Shown here piece by piece: positions 1-5,837 of a stretch of DNA of 7,444 bases. The DNA lies in contig JBGTKH010000246.1 in NCBI GenBank assembly GCA_041744735.1, positions 1-7,444 on the forward strand, given 5' to 3'. The notes under the pieces were generated by a model. That model had not been told where the DNA came from, did not search any database, and saw only the letters and a program-made list of their open reading frames with translations. Source of the DNA: JBGTKH01 sp041744735 (GTDB lineage: Bacteria; Planctomycetota; Planctomycetia; Pirellulales; Pirellulaceae). The first letter of the stretch is position 1. Each line of letters begins with the position of its first letter. The position numbers and the translations under genes are program-made.

Positions 1-28
1 CGGTCGTGCTCGTGAAGGGTGGGCGTGT

Positions 29-472
29 ATGTCGGGTCACGACGAATCCGAGTGGCTGACGCGAAAGCGTCGTATTGATCCGAAGCTGGCGGCTGCCGGC
101 TGGGAAGTTGTCCCATACGACGAGACGCGCCCGCTAAGCGACTACACACAGCACGCCGTCGAGGAATATCCGACCGACAACGGCCCCGCCGACTATGCCT
201 TGGTCTATGAAGGCCGAGTGTTGGGGGTTGTCGAGGCGAAGAAAGTGAGCCTGGGCGCAACGGGCGCTTTGACTCAGGCCGAGCGGTTCGCGGCCACGCC
301 GAACAAGCGGGAGGATTTCGGGGAAGAAGAGAAGTTTGATCCCAAGGTTCTGCCACGCAATTATCTTGAAGCGCCGCAGCCCAGTCATGCGCTCGTCTAC
401 GTCTGCACCATTCAGCGCATGGCGACTCTGAAGGAATGGTCGAATAGAGTAATGTCGAAGGAAAGCCAATGA
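29..472 (+). pseudogene. hsdR: Truncated, internally deleted type I restriction subunit HsdR
   Basis: HsdR is the ATP-driven translocase and nuclease of type I restriction enzymes. This 147-residue frame keeps the start of the family (IDPKLAAAGW) and the PD-(D/E)xK nuclease core: D55 in NGPADYALVY and E69-A-K71 in GVVEAKK. After LTQAERFA (residues 81-88) the text jumps to REDFGEEEKFDPKVLP and ALVYVCTIQRMA (residues 94-132). From recall of the family, that belongs to the helicase part, downstream of the Walker A motif. No GxGKT motif is present, so a stretch of roughly 150-250 residues seems lost. After CTIQRMA the family match stops and about 15 unrelated residues lead to TGA. Intact HsdR proteins have about 800-1100 residues. 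The start at 29 fits the family N-terminus. The stop overlaps the next gene's start (ATGA, 469-472). A dead remnant is likeliest; a retained small nuclease-domain protein cannot be excluded. Confidence 0.85.
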
Positions 473-2574
473 AAGCCACCGAAGCCAAACTGCTCGACTT
501 CCTCAAGAAGTCGCCTCAGTTCGTCATCCCGATCTACCAACGCACCTATTCGTGGCACGAGAAGGAATGCCGGCAGTTGTGGGACGACATCGTGCGCACC
601 GGCGGCAATGACGCCATCTCGGTGCATTTCGTCGGCTCGATCGTTTACATTGACAAGGCCGACTCCAACCAGACCGTCTGGGAGCCGTTGCTTGTGATCG
701 ACGGACAGCAACGCCTGACCACTGTGACATTGCTCATCGCCGCCCTCGCCAAGGCGGTCGGCGAGAGCGAGCCGGTGGACGGCTTCTCCCAGCGCAAGCT
801 GCGCAACTATTACCTGCTCAATCCCGAGGAGTCGGGCGAGCGGTACCACAAGCTGGTCTTGTCGCAAACCGATAAGGTCTCGCTCGCGGCCGTCGTCGGC
901 GATGCCGAACAGCCCAAGGAATACTCGCTACGGGTAACGCAGAACTTTCAGCTTTTCGAGGAGTTAATCGCCGCGTGCAAGGGCGACTTCGTGGCGGTGT
1001 GCAAGGGACTTGCGAAGCTCATGATGGTGGACATCAAACTCAAACGCGATCAAGACAACCCGCAGCTCATCTTCGAGAGCATGAACTCCACCGGTCGCAA
1101 ACTGAGCCAGGCGGACCTTATCCGCAACTTCATCCTGATGGGGTTGGAGCCGCATTTGCAGACGCGGCTCTACGAACAGTTCTGGCGACACATGGAGGTG
1201 GACTTCGGGCAGGAGGCCTACGGCACACATTTCGACAGTTTTGTCCGGCATTACCTCACCGTGAAGACCGGCGAGATTCCGAACGTAAGTGATGTGTACG
1301 AGGCGTTCAAAACCCATGCCCGTTCGCCCGATGCGGCAAAGGCCGGGGTGGAGGCGCTGGTCAAGGATATCCGCAACTTCGCCCGCTACTTCTGCGCCAT
1401 GGCGCTGGGCACGGAGACCGACGCGGACCTGAAGCATGCTTTCCATGATCTACGCGAGTTGAAGGTGGATGTGGCTTATCCCTTCCTGCTCGAACTCTAT
1501 CACGACTATGCCGGCGGAATTCTTCCCGCTTCCGATCTTGTGGCGGCAGTGCGATTGATTGAGGCGTATGTGTTCCGCCGCGCTATTTGCGCCATCCCAA
1601 CCAACTCGATGAACAAGACCTTCGCGACCTTCACGAAGGCGTTGAAAAAGGATCGCTATCTGGAGAGCATCCAAGCCCACTTTCTTCTATTGCCTTCGTA
1701 CCGCCGCTTCCCAAATGACGAGGACTTTCGTCGCGATTTGCACACCCGCGACCTCTACAACTTTCGCAGCCGCAGCTACTGGCTACGCCGGCTGGAGAAC
1801 CACGGTCGAAAGGAACGCGTGCCGGTTGACGAATACACCATCGAGCACATCCTTCCGCAGAACGAGAACCTTTCCACCGTATGGAAATCAGCGCTCGGAC
1901 CGGATTGGGAGCGGGTACGGCAGACTTGGCTGCACACGCTCGGTAACCTCACCCTCACCGCCTACAACTCGGACTACAGCGACAGGTCCTTCAGCGAAAA
2001 GCGAGACATGCCCGACAACCCGGAAAAGGGTCTGAAGGTAAGCCCGCTCAAGCTCAATCAGGTCCTCGGTCAACTCGACGAATGGAACGAAGACGCGATC
2101 AAGACGCGAGCGGGACGCCTCGCCGATATCGCGCTCAACGTCTGGATCGCGCCCAAGCTGACGCCGGACGTTCTGGCAACCTACCGTCCCAAAGCGACCG
2201 TAGCTACCAACTATAGCATCGCCAACCACCCGCAACTGCTCACAACCAAGCTACGCGAGGTGTTCCAGGTGTTCCGCAAAGAGGTGCTCGCCCTCGATCC
2301 CTCCGTGACCGAAGAGTTTCTCAAGTACTACGTCGCCTACAAGGCGGAGAACAACTTCGTGGATGTGTACCCGCAAGCGAGCAAGCTGAAGCTGACGATC
2401 AACATGCAGTTCCACGAAATCAACGACCCGAAAGGCTTTTGTAAAGACATAAGCCACTGGAGGTACAACGGCGATGTGGAGGTCGGCCTCGCATCGCTTG
2501 ACGAACTGCCTTACGTGATGGGACTGGTTAGACAGTCGTTCGAGCGCCAAATGGGCTCGGGGAGTGATACGTGA
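469..2574 (+). CDS. DUF262/DUF1524 GmrSD-like restriction nuclease
   Basis: A full-length 701-residue protein of the GmrSD/type IV restriction family, which is known for NTP-dependent cleavage of modified phage DNA. DUF262 spans about residues 5-230, with the conserved IPIYQRTYSW (20-29), VIDGQQRLTT (76-85, the DGQQR motif) and FESMNSTG (202-209). DUF1524, the HNH-type nuclease domain, lies at about 420-555: EHILPQ (459-464, catalytic His), LGNLTL (491-496) and an Asn/Ser-rich finger near 500-512. The last ~100 residues (about 590-695: YYVAYKAENNFVDV, ISHWRYNGDVEVG) resemble DUF5655, a frequent C-terminal partner. All key residues I can judge are present and there is no internal stop. The start at 469 follows AAGGAAAG and overlaps the hsdR remnant stop; the stop overlaps a GTG at the hsdM remnant. 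The gene occupies the place of the missing hsdR 3' and hsdM 5' halves, so it probably acts alone, not with the type I enzyme. The target modification cannot be read from sequence. Confidence 0.92.
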   Translation: MKATEAKLLDFLKKSPQFVIPIYQRTYSWHEKECRQLWDDIVRTGGNDAISVHFVGSIVYIDKADSNQTVWEPLLVIDGQQRLTTVTLLIAALAKAVGESEPVDGFSQRKLRNYYLLNPEESGERYHKLVLSQTDKVSLAAVVGDAEQPKEYSLRVTQNFQLFEELIAACKGDFVAVCKGLAKLMMVDIKLKRDQDNPQLIFESMNSTGRKLSQADLIRNFILMGLEPHLQTRLYEQFWRHMEVDFGQEAYGTHFDSFVRHYLTVKTGEIPNVSDVYEAFKTHARSPDAAKAGVEALVKDIRNFARYFCAMALGTETDADLKHAFHDLRELKVDVAYPFLLELYHDYAGGILPASDLVAAVRLIEAYVFRRAICAIPTNSMNKTFATFTKALKKDRYLESIQAHFLLLPSYRRFPNDEDFRRDLHTRDLYNFRSRSYWLRRLENHGRKERVPVDEYTIEHILPQNENLSTVWKSALGPDWERVRQTWLHTLGNLTLTAYNSDYSDRSFSEKRDMPDNPEKGLKVSPLKLNQVLGQLDEWNEDAIKTRAGRLADIALNVWIAPKLTPDVLATYRPKATVATNYSIANHPQLLTTKLREVFQVFRKEVLALDPSVTEEFLKYYVAYKAENNFVDVYPQASKLKLTINMQFHEINDPKGFCKDISHWRYNGDVEVGLASLDELPYVMGLVRQSFERQMGSGSDT

Positions 2575-3245
2575 TCGCTAACCCGCCGTTCGGCACCAAG
2601 GGGGCCAATCAGGCGCCGGAGCGAGAAGACTTCACGATCAGCACCAGCAACAAGCAACTGAATTTCCTGCAACACGTGATGACGATCCTGAAGCCGGGCG
2701 GGCGGGCCGCGGTCGTGTTGCCGGACAACTGTCTGTTCGAGGGCAAGGCGGGCGAGGTTTTTTCCATTTTGATGCAGGATTGCAATCTGCACACGATCTT
2801 GCGACTGCCGCGCGGCACGTTTACGCCGTACAGCCAAGGTGTGAAGGCCAACGTGATCTTTTTCCAGAAGGGGCTGCCGACCGACCACGTTTGGATTTTC
2901 GACGCGCGCAGCAACGTCCCCGGCATCACGAAGAAGGACCGGCCGCTGGATCATGAAAAACACTTCGCCGAGTTCGAGCGTTGCTACGGCCACGACCCCA
3001 ACGGCCAGTGCAAGCCGAAGCGGAAAGACCTGGGCCAAACCGGCCGCTTCCACGCGAGCGAGATTGCCGAGCGGTCGTACAAGTTGGACATCACCTGGCT
3101 GAAGGACGAGTCGCTGGAATCGGGCGACGACCTGCCCGACCCGCAAGACCTCGCCACCGAAGCGATCACAGAACTGGAAGCCATCGTTGGCGACCTGCGC
3201 GAAATCGTCGCCCTCATCGAGCAGCAAGAGGGAGCCGAGGTATGA
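2571..3245 (+). pseudogene. hsdM: C-terminal half of type I modification methyltransferase HsdM
   Basis: HsdM is the N6-adenine methyltransferase subunit. The frame encodes 224 residues and opens at the catalytic motif IV, ANPPFG (residues 3-8). It continues with typical HsdM blocks: FLQHVMTILKPGGRAAVVLP (32-51), LRLPRGTFTPYSQGVKANVIFF (77-98), WIFDARSN, and a C-terminal helix ending LREIVALIEQQEGAEV. The N-terminal helical domain and the S-adenosylmethionine-binding glycine motif are absent; a full HsdM has about 480-520 residues. An in-frame TGA lies at 2565-2567, so the only start is the GTG at 2571, which in an intact gene would be the Val of a DVIANPPF block. If translated, by coupling at the GTGA overlap with the preceding gene, the product could not bind cofactor as HsdM does. 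Its stop overlaps the zeta start (ATGA, 3242-3245). Its last 83 bases recur at 4013-4095. Confidence 0.88.
3163..3245 (+). repeat. Direct repeat copy 1: 3' end of hsdM
   Basis: Bases 3163-3230 match 4013-4080 at 63 of 68 positions; differences are at 3176, 3188, 3194, 3213 and 3225. The next 15 bases still match at about 10 of 15, up to the TGA at 3243-3245. In the hsdM frame this copy reads ITELEAIVGDLREIVALIEQ and then QEGAEV. The two copies are offset by exactly 850 bases and bracket the zeta and small-protein genes. Confidence 0.9.
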
Positions 3246-3766
3246 GCGTGCCGCGCCGCATCATCATCATCGCTGGCCCGAACGGAGCGGGTAAGACAAC
3301 CTTCGCGAAAACGTTTCTTCCCCGTGAAGGAGCTTGTCCTAATTTCATCAACGCGGATCTGATTGCGGCGGGTCTGGCACCGTTCAAGCCCGAGACTGCC
3401 GCCGTGCATGCGGGACGATTGATGCTCGCAGAAATGCGCCGCTATTCGGCACTTGGCCAGAGCTTCGCCTTTGAAACGACTCTCAGCGGTCGATCGTACG
3501 CGCGGCAGATTGTCGCTTGGCAGGAGGCCGGATACACGGTCGATTTGATCTTCCTGAAACTTCGCTCGGTGAAACTCGCGTTGGCCCGCGTCAAAGCGCG
3601 AGTGGCCCAGGGAGGTCACCATGTTCCGGCTATCGTTATTCGACGTCGCTTTCGGCAAGGCTGGCAGAACTTCGAGACGCTGTATCGTCCGCTGGTCAAT
3701 CATTGGGAACTTTACGACAATTCAGAGACCAGCCCCATCCTGTTCGCCCATGGAGATAACCCATGA
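3242..3766 (+). CDS. Zeta-toxin-like P-loop kinase
   Basis: A 174-residue protein of the zeta toxin/AAA-like kinase family. Classical zeta/PezT toxins phosphorylate UDP-N-acetylamino sugars and block cell-wall synthesis; that substrate is not established for this short chromosomal branch. Seen: RRIIIIAGPNGAGKTTFA with the Walker A GPNGAGKT at residues 12-19, FINADLIAAGLAP (35-47, with the Asp expected as general base), FAFETTLSGRSYAR (75-88), VDLIFLKL (100-107) and RVKARVAQGGHHVP (116-129), followed by RRRFRQGWQNFETLYRPLVNHWELYDN. The protein ends soon after SPILFAHG, somewhat shorter than relatives of about 190-200 residues. The start at 3242 is chosen because the fold begins there and GAGG precedes it. 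The frame stays open further upstream, but that sequence is hsdM coding in another frame. It overlaps hsdM before it and the small gene after it by ATGA. Similar kinases are known to me beside type I systems. Confidence 0.88.
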   Translation: MSVPRRIIIIAGPNGAGKTTFAKTFLPREGACPNFINADLIAAGLAPFKPETAAVHAGRLMLAEMRRYSALGQSFAFETTLSGRSYARQIVAWQEAGYTVDLIFLKLRSVKLALARVKARVAQGGHHVPAIVIRRRFRQGWQNFETLYRPLVNHWELYDNSETSPILFAHGDNP

Positions 3767-3951
3767 ATCACAAACCGAAGACAAAGCTCAAACGACCGCC
3801 CGCGGCGCTGGCCGCTCTCAAGCGAGCATCCCAGCAGGCCCTTGATTTGGCCCGGCAAACGAAAACTCCTGCCTGGGTCTTGGACGGCGACAAGTTGGTC
3901 GATGCGGCAAAGTCCCAGCGAAAGCCACGGAAAAAAAGCGAACATGCGTAA
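3763..3951 (+). CDS. Small basic protein, putative partner or antitoxin of the zeta-like kinase
   Basis: A 62-residue, very basic protein with no confident family. Its start overlaps the zeta stop (ATGA, 3763-3766), with GGAG about 9 bases upstream. It has a Lys/Arg-rich N-terminus, a predicted helix (AALAALKRASQQALDLARQT, residues 14-33), then PAWVLDGDKLVDAAK (36-50) and a basic tail (KPRKKSEHA). The helix followed by a short strand ending in an Asp-Gly-(Asp)-Lys-Leu-Val turn resembles the small ORFs I recall directly after zeta-like kinases in type I loci. Position and coupling suggest an antitoxin or regulator, with toxin first and partner second, the reverse of epsilon-zeta. This is inference from context; it is not epsilon-like in sequence. 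Confidence 0.65.
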   Translation: MNHKPKTKLKRPPAALAALKRASQQALDLARQTKTPAWVLDGDKLVDAAKSQRKPRKKSEHA

Positions 3952-4158
3952 CGTTTGCGTACAGCTTGGCATTCTCGCTCTTGAACGCGGTGCTACTGCC
4001 TTACCAGCAAAACGATCACAGAACTAGAAGCCATCGTCGGCGATCTGCGCGAAATCGTCGCCTTCATCGAGCAGGAAGAGTGAGTCGATGCCTGAAGCCT
4101 TTGGTATGATGAAGTGTGGTTGAGTGTGCTGTTACGTTACGCGACGGAGATGAAATCC
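3952..4158 (+). other. Junction spacer carrying a second hsdM 3' end
   Basis: No complete gene is visible. Bases 3952-4012 follow the small gene and resemble nothing I recognise. Bases 4013-4095 are the repeated hsdM tail. Bases 4096-4158 are leader for the next gene; they include a TATGAT at 4105-4110 that could serve as a -10 box, but no convincing -35 lies 16-18 bases upstream. Short open frames here show no family features. Confidence 0.6.
4013..4095 (+). repeat. Direct repeat copy 2: orphan hsdM 3' end
   Basis: This copy reads ITELEAIVGDLREIVAFIEQ, then EE and TGA at 4081-4083, against the same block at 3163-3245. Of the five differences in the first 68 bases three are synonymous (CTG/CTA, GTT/GTC, GAC/GAT) and two change residues (Leu to Phe, Gln to Glu). 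Beyond 4080 the copy stays similar up to a second TGA at 4093-4095, so a GGA in copy 1 is a TGA here. In frame upstream there is only a short open stretch (stop at 3982-3984) with no HsdM similarity, so it is an orphan tail, not a gene. Confidence 0.88.
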
Positions 4159-4641
4159 ATGCCGACGATCACGGTCACCAAAAACCTCGAATCGGAAACA
4201 CTCCACTTGCCCGAGCTACGTCCATTGGTCGGCCATCGAGTGGAGATCACGGTTCGAGAAGCGGTTGCGTCCAACGAATCCGAACCGGCCAGCCGATCGG
4301 CATTCGAGTCGCTAGATGAGATTTGGCAGCGTTGTCGGCAACCGAACTGGGATGGTGAAGACGCTGCTGCCATATCGCCCGATACCTACGAAGTTGCCCG
4401 CCGCTTGTTGGATTCACTCCCCGGTGGTTTACCATTGCCTCGCATCTCGGCGGAACCCGACGGCCACTTCAACTTCGAGTGGTATCAAACGCCGCGGCAA
4501 ATTCTATCAGTCAGTGTCGATCCCAGTGGAACGCTATACTGGGCGGCCTTAATCGGCTCCGAGGATCCGCGCGGCTCATGTCAGTTCGGGGATCGTTTTC
4601 CTGAGACGCTTCTCTACTGCATCGGGCAGGTTTACGGATGA
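4159..4641 (+). CDS. Hypothetical protein with WDG and FEWY motifs (first of a conserved pair)
   Basis: A 160-residue protein of a family I recall only as hypothetical, always seen near a second small gene like the one that follows. The N-terminus (MPTITVTKNLESETLHLPEL, residues 1-20, then VGHRVEITVRE) looks like a short beta-rich antitoxin-type head. The core has NWDGEDAAAIS (63-73), a helix TYEVARRLLDSLP, then LPLPRISAEPDGHFNFEWY (91-109), ILSVSVDPSGTLYWAALIG (115-133) and a C-terminal FPETLLYCIGQVYG. No catalytic motif, signal peptide or membrane segment is visible. The start at 4159 is preferred over 4114 and 4150 because GGAGA lies about 8 bases upstream and the family-like text begins there. 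The stop overlaps the next start (ATGA, 4638-4641). Function unknown; its place between the modification and specificity genes suggests a type I accessory or a TA-like role. Confidence 0.75.
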   Translation: MPTITVTKNLESETLHLPELRPLVGHRVEITVREAVASNESEPASRSAFESLDEIWQRCRQPNWDGEDAAAISPDTYEVARRLLDSLPGGLPLPRISAEPDGHFNFEWYQTPRQILSVSVDPSGTLYWAALIGSEDPRGSCQFGDRFPETLLYCIGQVYG

Positions 4642-5216
4642 TTGACCCGAGCCATGTTCCGCCCATCGCCGCCGACGAATTGCTGGCGCGGTTCATCGTC
4701 AACAGCAACGAAGTGCGAGCCGATGGCACGGTCCGGCCGCAGTTGTTCTTGCCGTACAAGCGGGTCGAGTTGTCCGTAAACCGGCATCGCGACGCCACGC
4801 TCGACGAGACGTGGGCCATTGGCCGGCATATCGCCGAACAGCGCGGCAAGACGTTGCTCGGCCGCGCCGACATCCATGCGAGTGCTTGTCGCATCACGCC
4901 ATTGGACGTCGTGCCACGGCCGATCCTGCCGATGCCCTGCGTGAGCGAATCGAGCCCCGATTTTGACCGCAGCAATGAACGACCGCTCGCCGAGGTTCGC
5001 AAAGGTTATACGCACTTCGCCGATGGCGACGTGCTGTTCGCGAAGATCACACCTTGCATGGAGAACGGGAAAGGAGCGGTTGCGACCGGACTCAAGAATG
5101 GACTCGGCTGCGGTACGACGGAACTTCACGTCATTCGGCCCCGCGGCGGCATCGACCCGCATTACGTCTACCGATTCCTGCAACAAGAGTCGGTCAGTCC
5201 GGCCGTTGTCGCTTGA
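4638..5216 (+). CDS. Chimeric frame: small hypothetical protein fused to a piece of HsdS
   Basis: This 192-residue frame joins two unrelated proteins. Residues 1 to about 96 belong to the second member of the hypothetical pair: DELLARFIVNSNEVRADGTV, RPQLFLPYKRVELSVNRHR, ETWAIGRHIAEQRGKTLLGRADI (58-79). From recall, relatives continue for another 30-50 residues with a His/Trp-containing stretch; here they do not. From about residue 97 (base ~4926) the text is HsdS target-recognition domain: PMPCVSE, RPLAEVRKGYTHFADGDVLFAKITPCMENGKGAVA, GCGTTELHVIRP, YVYRFLQQES, then a stop after VSPAVVA. The N-terminal ~30 residues of HsdS are missing, so this is an in-frame deletion fusion. The start overlaps the preceding gene (ATGA). 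It is translatable, but whether either half folds is doubtful. The first half has no known function; the pair may originally have bound DNA or regulated the operon. Confidence 0.8.
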   Translation: MIDPSHVPPIAADELLARFIVNSNEVRADGTVRPQLFLPYKRVELSVNRHRDATLDETWAIGRHIAEQRGKTLLGRADIHASACRITPLDVVPRPILPMPCVSESSPDFDRSNERPLAEVRKGYTHFADGDVLFAKITPCMENGKGAVATGLKNGLGCGTTELHVIRPRGGIDPHYVYRFLQQESVSPAVVA

Positions 5217-5837
5217 CCGTTCATATCGGCTCGCGGTCGCCCCACCCGATGATGACCGAGACCGAGTTCGGAGCGAGGTTCGTGAGGGTGACTTGCTCGT
5301 TACGATCGTCGGCGCGAACACCGGAGACGTGTGCAGGATTCCCGAGCCGATGGATCAGCATTATGTCTGCCAAAGCGTCGCGTTGATGCGCCCCGTTGTT
5401 CTGGAAACCGCGAAGTTCCTCGAATTGTGTCTCAACTCAGCGGACATGGCCTCGCGCAATATCAGAAATGGATTTACGGCGAAGGACGGCCGCATCTCAG
5501 CTTTGACCATCTCCGCGAAACGGCCATTTTGCTTCCTTCGCTGTCTGAGCAACAAGAAATCGTGCGTCGAGTCGAAAGGTTGTTTGCGCTGGCGGACCAG
5601 ATCGAGGCCCGGTTGAGGCAGGCGCAAGCGCAGGCCGACCGCCTCACGCAGTCGCTGTTGGCCAAAGCCTTCCGAGGCGAACTGGTCCCCACCGAAGCCG
5701 CCCTGGCCCGCCGCGAGGGCCGCGATTACGAACCGGCGACGGAACTGCTCCAGCGCATCCGCCGCGAACGCGAAGCGAGCGCCGCAGCAAATGGAAACCC
5801 AACGAAGCGCACGCGCCGAAAGAAGTCAACCGTATGA
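4926..5837 (+). pseudogene. hsdS: Disrupted type I specificity subunit HsdS
   Basis: HsdS recognises the target DNA through two target-recognition domains (TRDs) joined by conserved helices. Three pieces are visible in changing frames. Piece 1 (4926 to ~5205) is TRD1-type: EVRKGYTHF, DVLFAKITPCMENGKGAVA, HVIRP, YVYRFLQQES. Piece 2 (about 5218-5445, frame shifted by +1) is TRD2-type: VREGDLLVTIVGANTGDVCR, QHYVCQSVALMRP, TAKFLELCLNSAD. Piece 3 (about 5446-5837, back in the first frame) is HGLAQYQKWIYGEGRPHLSF, ILLPSLSEQQEIVRRVERLF and a coiled helix ending SLLAKAFRGELVPTE, the usual HsdS C-terminus, with a basic tail. The central conserved region that should follow TRD1 (the first PPLxEQxxIV block and its helix) is absent, as is the N-terminus. 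Piece 2 to piece 3 is a one-base loss. As written, no functional HsdS is possible. The stop overlaps ATG at 5834. Confidence 0.87.

Noticed and set aside
2511..3227. Long minus-strand open frame (238 residues) opposite hsdM, and similar long antisense frames at 2984-3703 and 4632-5321
   Set aside because: They lie opposite genes with clear family motifs, have no recognisable domains and no ribosome sites, and are typical of GC-rich antisense shadows.
2981..3241. Extension of the zeta frame 87 codons upstream
   Set aside because: That stretch is hsdM coding in another frame, the predicted residues are Arg/Pro-rich without family match, and the kinase fold starts at 3242.
4105..4110. TATGAT as a -10 box of an internal promoter for the 4159 gene
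   Set aside because: No acceptable -35 sequence 16-18 bases upstream; left as a weak note only.
5440..5450. Programmed ribosomal frameshift in hsdS
   Set aside because: No slippery heptamer or following hairpin is visible, and the gene is already broken upstream by a larger deletion.
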